This document shows, one piece after another, positions 57,030 through 64,000 of a stretch of DNA of 64,000 nucleotides. Position 1 is the first letter of the stretch. Each line of letters opens with the position of its first letter. The stretch lies in NCBI RefSeq assembly GCF_001544515.1, contig NZ_FCOL02000011.1:1-64000 (forward strand). The letters are read 5' to 3'. This DNA is from Caballeronia terrestris (GTDB lineage: Bacteria; Pseudomonadota; Gammaproteobacteria; Burkholderiales; Burkholderiaceae). The notes under the pieces were generated by a model. The model was given only the letters and a program-made list of their open reading frames with translations. It ran no database searches and was not told the origin of the DNA. The position numbers and the translations under genes are program-made.

Positions 57030-58325
57030 TCATTTGCCAACGCACCGAAACCCCGCATAAACATACTGATAATGCGCCTGGAACCAGTTGCGAAAGCTCG
57101 GCCGCAGCATGCAGGCGGCGGTTCTGGGCGACCCCCCTTTGATCACATAATGCTTCCCGTCGTAGAAATTGGCCGAATAGCCAAGGTAGAACGGAAACGG
57201 CTCGAACCCGGGCAGCGGGCCAAATGTCGTCGACGTCCATTCCCAGCCGTTCCCGTATTGCCCTTGCACGCCGAACGCGCTCCGGTTCTCCGGATTGGCA
57301 CGCACTGACTCCGACTCCCATCGACGGAAATCGAAATTGCCCTCGGCGCCTTGCGGCACGCCATCGGCCGCGCGCTGCCATTGTGCTTCCGTCGGTAGCG
57401 CCTTGCCCGTCCAGCGCGCGTACGCGCTTGCTTCCGCGTGGCTCACGTACACCGGCCAGTCGAGCGGCAGCGCGATTTCCTCAAACATCGTGCGCAGCTT
57501 CCAGGCGCCACGTTCGCCGTCCTCGCGCCGCCAGAACGCCGGGTTCGCAATGCCTTCGCTTTCCTTCCAGGCCCAATCGGCATCGTTCCAGTACGCACGA
57601 TTCGCATAGCCGCCCGCATCGACGAACGCGAGGTAATCGGCGTTCGTCACCATGTGCCGGTCGATGTCGAACGCGGGCACCTCGACCGTCTGCCGTCCGA
57701 ACTCGTTGTCCCAGCCGAAGACGCCCGCGCCGCGCTCCAATCCGAGCGTCACGGTTCCTGCCGGCACGTGCACCATGTCGCGCGCGAGATCGCTGGCAGC
57801 GGCCGGCTCCGCGGGTAGCGTCGGCCCCGACTTCTGATGCAGCGGCAATTGATGCAGCATGTATGCGAGCGTCTCGGCGTGCATCAGCCGGTGTTCGATC
57901 GCGACTTCGAGCAGCGTCGCGGGATCGGCTTCCCCGGTCGATACGGGATTCTTCGCGATATCCAGCGGATCGAAGCGCGCGTCGATATCGTCGCGAATGC
58001 GCTGCGTGTAGGCGCGCACCGCGTCGAGCGACGGCCATTCGTGCGGCTGGTCGGTCGGCAGGCCGCCGTCCACCGGATCGATGCCGAACGCGAAAAGCTG
58101 GTCGTATTCAGGATTCGCGCTCGGTAGATCGAACAGGCGCTTGTCGAAGAGATTGCGGTCGAAGGCTTCGAGATGCCCGATATAAAACACGATCCGATGC
58201 CGCTCGGCGATCGGTCGCTCATACAGATATTCAGGCTTGACGATGTCGAAGAGGGCATCGGTGGTGCGGCGCGCATCGGTGAGGCGTGCCAGCAGCGGAT
58301 GACGCGGGGCAGGGTCGCGATTCAT
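57030..58325 (-). CDS. EgtB/SenA-family non-haem iron oxygenase
   Basis: A 431-aa enzyme with an N-terminal DinB-like iron-binding domain (1-160) and a C-terminal FGE/SUMF1-type lectin domain (190-431). The three iron His are H51 (YIGHLEAF) and H145/H149 in the family HX3HXE motif (EHRLMHAET). The C-terminal domain has NEFGRQTVEVPAF, ALPTEAQWQRAA and GNGWEWTSTTFGP. Relatives form C-S or C-Se bonds on histidine derivatives for ergothioneine or selenoneine. No methyltransferase EgtD, SenB or SenC lies beside it, so the substrate is open. ATG 58325 gives the family N-terminus. Confidence 0.85.
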   Translation of the reverse strand: MNRDPAPRHPLLARLTDARRTTDALFDIVKPEYLYERPIAERHRIVFYIGHLEAFDRNLFDKRLFDLPSANPEYDQLFAFGIDPVDGGLPTDQPHEWPSLDAVRAYTQRIRDDIDARFDPLDIAKNPVSTGEADPATLLEVAIEHRLMHAETLAYMLHQLPLHQKSGPTLPAEPAAASDLARDMVHVPAGTVTLGLERGAGVFGWDNEFGRQTVEVPAFDIDRHMVTNADYLAFVDAGGYANRAYWNDADWAWKESEGIANPAFWRREDGERGAWKLRTMFEEIALPLDWPVYVSHAEASAYARWTGKALPTEAQWQRAADGVPQGAEGNFDFRRWESESVRANPENRSAFGVQGQYGNGWEWTSTTFGPLPGFEPFPFYLGYSANFYDGKHYVIKGGSPRTAACMLRPSFRNWFQAHYQYVYAGFRCVGK

Positions 58326-58452
58326 GTCGCCAGGTCTCCGTAGCAGGACGAGCAGAAAGACTAACGGGTAGCAGACCGCATGCCACCCGCGAACGATCTG
58401 CAATCATCCCACGACCGGCGAAATTCGTCAGATCAGGCGCAGGCGAAATTCT

Positions 58453-59169
58453 TCAGATCGCGCGCAGGCCCGCAAAATCGCGGATGCGGATCAGCTTGCC
58501 GTGCGCATCGATCAGGCCGCGCGCCTGGAAGCGCGACAGCGTGCGGCTCACGGTTTCGAGCGTGATGCCGAGATAGCTGCCGATCTCCTCGCGCGTCATG
58601 CGCAGCGTGAATTCTGCCGCCGCGTAGCCGCGCCGCGTGAAGCGCGCGGACAAATCGAGCAAAAGGCGCGCGACGCGCTCATCGGCGCGCAGCGAGCCGA
58701 GCGTCGTCAGTTGATTCGTCTCGCGGACGATTTCGCGGCTCATCATCTGGTGCAGCCGCCGCTGGATCGAGCCGGATTCGCGGCACATGCGCTCGAAACT
58801 CGAGTAGGGCACGATGCACACAGAGCTATCTTCCAGCGCGATCGCGGTGCACATGTGCCGGTTTTCGCCGATGCCGTCGAGTCCGAGCGCATCGCCGCCG
58901 AGATGCAGGCCCGTGACCTGCTCGCGGCCGCCTTCGCGCGACACGACCGTCTTGATCGAGCCCGAGCGGATCGCGTAGAGCGACTCGAACGCGTCGCCGG
59001 CGCGGAAGAGGGCGTCGCCGCGGCGCACGGCGCGTGTCGCGGAGATGACGTCTTCGAGCTTGCCGGTTTCCTCGGCGGTGAGGCCTTCAGGCACACAAAG
59101 ATGGCGCATCGCGCACTCCGAACAATGCGCGACGTGACGGCGGGCTTGCAGGGCGTGGACGTGGGACAT
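58453..59169 (-). CDS. fnr: FNR-type oxygen-sensing transcriptional regulator
   Basis: A 238-aa Crp/Fnr family regulator. C16, C19, C25 (HCSECAMRHLC) and an internal Cys (C107 or, better by position, C118) match the four ligands of the oxygen-labile [4Fe-4S] cluster in FNR. A cyclic-nucleotide-like beta roll (30-150) and dimer helix precede the HTH (TREEIGSYLGITLETVSRTLSR), whose recognition helix keeps the E-xx-SR pattern for TTGAT half sites. ATG 59169 is chosen; the frame to 59283 is rejected. The stress protein gene lies upstream on the same strand. Confidence 0.91.
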   Translation of the reverse strand: MSHVHALQARRHVAHCSECAMRHLCVPEGLTAEETGKLEDVISATRAVRRGDALFRAGDAFESLYAIRSGSIKTVVSREGGREQVTGLHLGGDALGLDGIGENRHMCTAIALEDSSVCIVPYSSFERMCRESGSIQRRLHQMMSREIVRETNQLTTLGSLRADERVARLLLDLSARFTRRGYAAAEFTLRMTREEIGSYLGITLETVSRTLSRFQARGLIDAHGKLIRIRDFAGLRAI

Positions 59170-59183
59170 GGCGCGCTCGGAGT

Positions 59184-59197
59184 TTGATCGATGACAA
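59184..59197 (-). promoter_or_regulatory. Possible FNR half-conserved box before fnr
   Basis: TTGATCGATGACAA resembles TTGAT-N4-ATCAA, with the left half perfect and three of five bases in the right half. It lies 15 bases before the fnr ATG, a position suited to self-repression. Confidence 0.35.
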
Positions 59198-59257
59198 ACC
59201 ATTCTCCCACCGACGCCTCCCACGCCCGGGCGACATAATGACGCGCGCCGTAATCTT

Positions 59258-59731
59258 TTAGGATTGTTCCGCTGGATTCTCACTTCCCGCCGCCGACGGA
59301 ATCAGCAGCACTGGCAAGGTCGCCTGCCGCAAACATCTTTCGGCGACGCTGCCGAGAATCAGCCGCTGAAAGCCCTTGCGACCGTGCGTGCCCATCACGA
59401 GCAGATCGGCGTTGAAGTCGCGCGCGGCCTTGAGCACGAGCGCCGACACATCCTCGAGCGACGTCGCCTCGCCGATCGCCACGTCGCCTTCGATGCCACG
59501 CGCCCTCATCGCCTCGATCGATTCGGAGCCGAGCGTCTTGCCCTGCTCGACCAGTTGCGTGCGCAGCGCGGACGGATCGTAGCCCGGCACGTCGAAGTAG
59601 AGCGGCGTGTTTTCCACGACGTAAAACGGTTGCAGAACGGCGCCGTGGATCTGCGCGAGATCGAGCGCGGCCTCGAACGCGCGGCGAGAAGTCTGACTGC
59701 CGTCGATCGCGACGACGATGCGTTTGAACAT
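59258..59731 (-). CDS. Universal stress protein (UspA family, ATP-binding type)
   Basis: A 157-aa single-domain universal stress protein starting MFKRIVVAIDGS. The nucleotide-binding pattern G-x2-G-x9-GS is complete in MGTHGRKGFQRLILGS, so it should bind ATP. GGAGG lies 6 bases before ATG 59731; the longer frame to 59830 is rejected. It lies upstream of fnr on the same strand with an 88-base gap. Stress proteins are common FNR/anaerobiosis targets, so joint control is plausible but no clear box precedes it. Confidence 0.9.
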   Translation of the reverse strand: MFKRIVVAIDGSQTSRRAFEAALDLAQIHGAVLQPFYVVENTPLYFDVPGYDPSALRTQLVEQGKTLGSESIEAMRARGIEGDVAIGEATSLEDVSALVLKAARDFNADLLVMGTHGRKGFQRLILGSVAERCLRQATLPVLLIPSAAGSENPAEQS

Positions 59732-59910
59732 GCGAAACCTCCGATATTTGCGTGGAACGTTGAGAACGCTGTGGAAGATCGTGCACCCGTCTGACCCGGC
59801 AGAAATTGACGAGTGCCGTGTTCCGATCATTTTGATCGCGGCGGCCCAGAATAAAAGTTGCCTTACAATTCAGGGGTAAGTTAAACCAGCAGCCGCTTAA
59901 AAGCCGACTC

Positions 59911-61518
59911 GTGACCCAGTCCAATCCCGCCCTGCCGTTCAGAAACGCACTTTTCGCGATGCTCGGCATCGGTCTCGTCAACATGCTGGTCGCGCTTGAC
60001 CAGACGGTCGTCAGCACGGCGCTACCGTCGATCGTCGCCGAATTGCACGGCTTCGAGTACTACGCGTGGATCGCGAGCGCGTATCTGCTGGCGTCGGTGG
60101 TGACGGTGCCGGTCTTCGGGCGTCTCGGCGACTATTTCGGCCGCAAACGCTTCGTCATCGCGGCGGTTGTCACGTTCACGGTGGCGTCCGTCCTGTGCGG
60201 GCTCGCGAACGACATGCTGTTCCTCGTTTTCGCGCGGGGCTTGCAGGGCATCGGCGGCGGGATGATGGTGGGCACGGCGTTCGCCGCGATCCCCGATCTC
60301 TTCCCCGATCCGCGCGCCCGCGTGCGCTGGCAGGTCGTGATGGCAGCGGCGTACGGCATCGGCACGGCGGCGGGGCCGTCGCTCGGCGGGTGGATGAGCC
60401 AGCACTGGGGCTGGCGCTCGACGTTCCTGATCAACCTGCCGGTCGGCGTGGCCGCGTTCTATTTCATCTGGGCGCATCTGCCGAACTTCCACCGTCCGCG
60501 CCAGGGCGACGTGCGCATCGACTGGCTCGGCGCGGGGCTCGTCGCGGCGACGCTCGGCTGCCTGCAGGCGCTGATCGAAGCGGTGCCGAAGGACGGCATG
60601 ACGACGGGCAACCTCGCGCTCGCCGCGTGCGTGATCGCGGGCGCGGCGGCGCTTTTGATCTGCGAAAAGCGCGCGACGCACCCGATCATCCCGCTCGACA
60701 TCTTCCGCGACCCGCAACTCGTCACGCTGTTCACGCTGTCGTTTCTGGCGGGATTCGTGATGTTTTCGCTGATTTTCTTCGCGCCGCTGCTGCTGCAAGG
60801 CGGTTTCGGCCTGACGCCGCAGCAGGCGGGGCTGCTCGCGACGCCGATCGCCGCCTGCATCGCGCTCGGCAGCGTCATCAACACGCGCATCGTGATTCAT
60901 CTGCCGAAGCCGACGCTGATCCTCACGATCGGGTTCGGGCTCTTGCTGTGCGCGTCGATTGCGCTGGCGTTCGCGAAGGCGTCGACGCCGCACGTCTGGA
61001 TCGAACTGCCGATGGCGGGGATCGGCATCGGGCTCGGCTTCATCCTGAACAACCTGAACGTGTTCGGGCAGGAGATCGCCGGGCGCGAACGCTTCGGCAT
61101 CACGACGGCGCTCCTGCAATCGACGCGTATGGTCGGCGGCATGCTCGGCACGAGCATCGTCGCGACGATCGTCGCCCATCATTACCGCAACGTCGTCGAA
61201 CGGACGATGCGGGTGATCGGCGAGCCGGCGGCCACCACCTGGCTGCCGCGCTTCGCCGATCCGCGCATCCTGATCGACGAGGGCTTGCGGCAGGCACTCT
61301 TCGCCGATCTGCGTCCGACCGGCCTCGACGCGCAAGCACTCGTCGATGCCGCCCGCGAGGCGCTCGTGCAGTCGATCCACATCGGCGTCATGCTGACGGC
61401 GATCGCCGCGCTCGCGGCGGCGCTGCTGGTGCGGCGCATTTCGCACATCACGTTCCGCCGCGCGGGAACGGTGGCGGCGCCCGCGACAGCGCCCGCGCCT
61501 GCCGAACAGCAGGGGTGA
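59911..61518 (+). CDS. DHA2-family MFS multidrug efflux transporter
   Basis: A 535-aa inner-membrane proton antiporter of the DHA2 (14-segment) type. Motif C-like and A-like elements are visible: LVALDQTVVSTALPSI in the first segment, GRLGDYFGRKR after the second, and GPSLGGWMSQHWGWRSTFLINLPVG in the fifth. The start is GTG at 59911; no ATG precedes it in frame. It is divergent from the stress protein gene and stands alone. No adaptor or outer-membrane channel gene is adjacent, so it may act as a single component; the substrate is unknown. Confidence 0.89.
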   Translation: MTQSNPALPFRNALFAMLGIGLVNMLVALDQTVVSTALPSIVAELHGFEYYAWIASAYLLASVVTVPVFGRLGDYFGRKRFVIAAVVTFTVASVLCGLANDMLFLVFARGLQGIGGGMMVGTAFAAIPDLFPDPRARVRWQVVMAAAYGIGTAAGPSLGGWMSQHWGWRSTFLINLPVGVAAFYFIWAHLPNFHRPRQGDVRIDWLGAGLVAATLGCLQALIEAVPKDGMTTGNLALAACVIAGAAALLICEKRATHPIIPLDIFRDPQLVTLFTLSFLAGFVMFSLIFFAPLLLQGGFGLTPQQAGLLATPIAACIALGSVINTRIVIHLPKPTLILTIGFGLLLCASIALAFAKASTPHVWIELPMAGIGIGLGFILNNLNVFGQEIAGRERFGITTALLQSTRMVGGMLGTSIVATIVAHHYRNVVERTMRVIGEPAATTWLPRFADPRILIDEGLRQALFADLRPTGLDAQALVDAAREALVQSIHIGVMLTAIAALAAALLVRRISHITFRRAGTVAAPATAPAPAEQQG

Positions 61519-61695
61519 CCCGCGCGCCGCGCGCGGCTACTATCGTCAAAAAGAATCGCAATCGTTGACGCGACGCGGCGTCTTCCGTAGAAGTGCGTCC
61601 CTTTTCGCAACAATCGGTGTGGTTGTTTGCTGTACCGGCATGAAGCCGCGGCAATCACGCGATGCGAAGCCGGAAACACGCAACGGAAAACGACG

Positions 61696-62868
61696 ATGAA
61701 CCCCGATCTCTCCAGCTTCTCCCTTATCCGCGACGATTTCGCGATCCGCCTGCAACGCCGCATCGGCCTGATTCCTCGGGAGGGCCTGGGCGTCGCGCGC
61801 CGTGCGATTCTGCTCGCGGTCTTCACCTGGCTGCCGATCGCCGTCTGGGGCTTCATTCTGCGCAGGACGTCGGAGGGCGCTGCCGGCGAGTCGCTGCTGT
61901 CGCACTTCGACATCCACGCGCGCTGTCTTATCGCGATACCGTGCTTCGTGATCGCGGAGGGCGTCGGTGCGGCGCTCGTGCCGCGGCTTCTCGCGCTCTT
62001 CAAAATGGGCGGCATCGTCACGCCCGCCGACGAACCGCGCTTCCACCAGATCCTCGCCGACACGGCGCGCCTGCGCGACCGCACGCTCGCGTGGGTGCTG
62101 ATCGGCGTCGCGATCGTGGCGGGCGTCGCGTTCGGCCCGTGGACCTACGGCGACGAGCCGCTGCGCTGGGCGGCGGAGGTTACGGCGAACGGCGGGCGGA
62201 TCGGCTTCGGCGGCTGGTGGTATCTGCTCGTCGTGCGGCCGCTCTTCATGGCACTGTGCTTTGCTTGGCTGTGGCGCCTCGTCCTGATGTGCGTGCTGTT
62301 TCACCGGATCGCGCAATTGCCGCTCTCGTTCGTGCCGACGCATCCGGATCGCGCGGGCGGCATCGGTTTCATCGAGCGCTCGCTGACGATGTTCAGCCCG
62401 GTCGTGTTCGGGCTGTCGGCGGTCGCGGCGTCGTCCTTTGCGCACGAAATCCTGTTTCACGGCGGCACCGTCACCGCGCTGCGCTTGCCGATGACGGCGG
62501 TGGCGGTCGTGCTCTCGATCGTCTTCCTGCTGCCGATGCTGTGCTTCGTGAAGGCGCTCGCGGCGGCCAAGCGCCGCGCTGAAGCGGAATACGGCGCGCT
62601 CGTCGCGAATCATGGGCGCGCGGTGCGCAGGCGCTGGATCGAGGGCGATCACACCGCGCCGCCCGCGATGCTCGACGCGCCTGAACTCGGCGCTACCGCG
62701 GATGTGATGGTGCTCTACACGTCGGCGAAAAGCATGCGGGCCGTGCCGCTCTCGAAGCGCGGCATCGCGACGATCGTCGCGCCCGCCGCTTTGCCGATGC
62801 TGGTCGCAGCCGCGACACAGGTGCCGATCAAGAGCATTCTGCTGAAGGTGCTCGGTTCGCTGGTGTAA
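61696..62868 (+). CDS. Conserved multi-span membrane protein of unknown function
   Basis: A 390-aa protein with about six hydrophobic segments (for example AILLAVFTWLPIAVWGFIL, LAWVLIGVAIVAGVAF, LVVRPLFMALCFAWLWRLVL, MTAVAVVLSIVFLLPMLCF) and a soluble C-terminal tail of roughly 60 residues. I do not recognise a functional motif. ATG 61696 has GGAAAA upstream; the frame from 61627 is rejected. It stands alone between the MFS exporter (178 bases before) and the dehydrogenase (242 bases after). Confidence 0.75.
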   Translation: MNPDLSSFSLIRDDFAIRLQRRIGLIPREGLGVARRAILLAVFTWLPIAVWGFILRRTSEGAAGESLLSHFDIHARCLIAIPCFVIAEGVGAALVPRLLALFKMGGIVTPADEPRFHQILADTARLRDRTLAWVLIGVAIVAGVAFGPWTYGDEPLRWAAEVTANGGRIGFGGWWYLLVVRPLFMALCFAWLWRLVLMCVLFHRIAQLPLSFVPTHPDRAGGIGFIERSLTMFSPVVFGLSAVAASSFAHEILFHGGTVTALRLPMTAVAVVLSIVFLLPMLCFVKALAAAKRRAEAEYGALVANHGRAVRRRWIEGDHTAPPAMLDAPELGATADVMVLYTSAKSMRAVPLSKRGIATIVAPAALPMLVAAATQVPIKSILLKVLGSLV

Positions 62869-63110
62869 GGTTGTTAGGCGAAGCCGTGTCGCTTGTTTGA
62901 CAACTTGAAATCACGTACTAGACTGCGCGGGAGCGAGCATCGCGATTGCGTGCCTTCCACCCTGTGCGGAACGCTTGGCGTCAGCGCGAGTCACTTCAAG
63001 ACACGTCCCGCCCGCTGGCCGCTTCTTATGCGACGACGGCCACGGCCATTCCAACCATCGCAGTCCGCGGGCGCTTGGCGCCACGCGCGGCTCATCAAGG
63101 AGTTCAGGAC

Positions 63111-64000
63111 ATGAAGATCACCGGAGAAATGCTGATCGGCGCAACGGCGGTGCGAGGTTCCGACGCCACGCTCCGGGCGTTCGACCCGGCCCGCAACGCC
63201 GACCTCGAACCGGTCTTCGGCGGCGGCGGAGCGGCTGAAGTCGCGCGTGCCTGCGAACTGGCGGAAGCCGCGTTCGAGCCCTACCGCCGCGCACCGCTCG
63301 AAACGCGCGCGCAATTCCTGGAAGCCATCGCGGACAACATCGTCGGACTGGGCGATGCGCTGATCGAGCGCGCTCACGCCGAATCCGCGCTGCCGAAAGC
63401 GCGGCTCGAAGGGGAGCGCGCCCGCACGATCGGTCAGTTGCGGCTTTTCGCGTCGCTCGTGCGCGAAGGTCGCTGGCTCGACGCGACGCTCGATTCCGCG
63501 CAGCCCGACCGCAAGCCGCTGCCGCGTCCTGATTTGCGCCTGCAGAAGATTCCGGTCGGCCCCGTCGCGGTGTTCGGCGCCAGTAACTTTCCGCTCGCGT
63601 TCTCGGTGGCGGGCGGCGATACGGTGTCGGCGTTCGCGGCGGGGTGTCCCGTCGTCGTGAAATCGCATCCGGCGCACCTCGGCACGTCGGAGCTGGTCGG
63701 ACGTGCGATTCAGAAGGCGGTGGCCGACAGCGGCCTGCCCGAAGGCGTGTTTTCGCTCGTCGTCGGCGCCGGGAACGCGATCGGCGAGGCGCTCGTCGCG
63801 CATCCGGCGATCCGCTCGGTCGGCTTCACCGGCTCGCGGCGCGGCGGGCTGGCGCTGCTCGACATCGCGTCGAAGCGCCCCGAGCCGATTCCCGTCTTCG
63901 CCGAAATGAGCAGCGTGAATCCGCTGTTCGCGCTGCCGGGCGCGCTCGCCGTGCGCGGCGACGCGCTCGCGACCGCTTTCGTTGATTCCGTGACACTCGG
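63111..64000 (+). CDS. Alpha-ketoglutarate semialdehyde dehydrogenase (partial, runs off window)
   Basis: The first 296 residues of an NADP-type aldehyde dehydrogenase of the ketoglutarate semialdehyde dehydrogenase group, which finishes oxidative breakdown of arabinose, glucarate or hydroxyproline to 2-oxoglutarate. Visible: [16 protein letters not shown] (catalytic Asn), VVVKSHPAH (coenzyme Lys), [10 protein letters not shown] and FAEMSSVNP. The catalytic Cys lies beyond or at the window edge. AAGGAG (63098-63103) precedes the ATG. No sugar-acid genes are in view upstream, so the pathway must be read from the next genes. Confidence 0.87.
   Translation, partial: MKITGEMLIGATAVRGSDATLRAFDPARNADLEPVFGGGGAAEVARACELAEAAFEPYRRAPLETRAQFLEAIADNIVGLGDALIERAHAESALPKARLEGERARTIGQLRLFASLVREGRWLDATLDSAQPDRKPLPRPDLRLQKIPVGPVAVFGASNFPLAFSVAGGDTVSAFAAGCPVVVKSHPAHLGTSELVGRAIQKAVADSGLPEGVFSLVVGAGNAIGEALVAHPAIRSVGFTGSRRGGLALLDIASKRPEPIPVFAEMSSVNPLFALPGALAVRGDALATAFVDSVTL

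Overview
The window is high-GC DNA from a Burkholderiaceae bacterium, most likely of the Burkholderia/Paraburkholderia/Caballeronia group. The evidence is a complete ornibactin/malleobactin-type siderophore locus in the usual orb gene order, a QuiC-type dehydroshikimate dehydratase, a tandem-HTH LysR regulator and many Burkholderia-like accessory genes. I see no rRNA, tRNA, CRISPR array, insertion sequence or phage.

Layout. (1) 0.2-4.1 kb: a 3-dehydroshikimate dehydratase/VOC fusion (minus), its upstream GlxA-type AraC regulator (minus) and a divergent HD-domain protein. (2) 4.1-34.1 kb: the siderophore locus. A Fur-box promoter drives the ECF sigma factor orbS. OrbS-type promoters (TAAA-N17-CGTC, three copies with the same spacing) head orbH-G-C-D-F-B, the convergent exporter orbE, and the orbI-orbJ-pvdA-orbA-pvdF-orbL operon. 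The NRPS line reads A-T / C-A-T-E / C-A-T // C-A-T-C-T. It predicts a tetrapeptide of modified Orn, D-(hydroxy)Asp, Ser and modified Orn, released without a thioesterase. A formyltransferase and an acetyltransferase are present but no OrbK-like acylase, so a malleobactin-like product is more likely than a fatty-acylated ornibactin. A Sfp-type phosphopantetheinyl transferase closes the locus on the opposite strand. A frameshifted MNT-type nucleotidyltransferase relic lies between orbB and orbE.

(3) 34.2-39.1 kb: a small unknown gene, then an RsbR-RsbS-RsbT stressosome module followed by an RsbW/RsbX-like ATPase-phosphatase fusion and a hybrid histidine kinase with an N-terminal RsbT-like ATPase. 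No sigma factor is nearby. (4) 39.1-43.1 kb: a DUF883 membrane protein, NAD synthetase and a LysR regulator with two DNA-binding domains. (5) 43.5-46.1 kb: a divergent FtsH-like membrane protease paired with a formaldehyde-activating-enzyme (Fae) paralogue that lacks the family's histidine. (6) 46.4-54.5 kb: LysR, a five-gene peptide/glutathione-type ABC transporter and a gamma-glutamyltransferase. (7) 54.5-64 kb: a Tat/lipobox glycoside hydrolase, a HAD phosphatase, an EgtB/SenA-family enzyme, an FNR-type oxygen regulator, a universal stress protein, a DHA2 drug exporter, an unknown membrane protein and a truncated ketoglutarate semialdehyde dehydrogenase.

How the parts work together: Fur senses iron and releases OrbS. 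OrbS then turns on NRPS synthesis, tailoring (PvdA, PvdF, OrbL, OrbG), export (OrbE), outer-membrane uptake (OrbA), periplasmic capture and inner-membrane import (OrbB, OrbD, OrbC) and iron release (OrbF). The remaining regions are independent operons.
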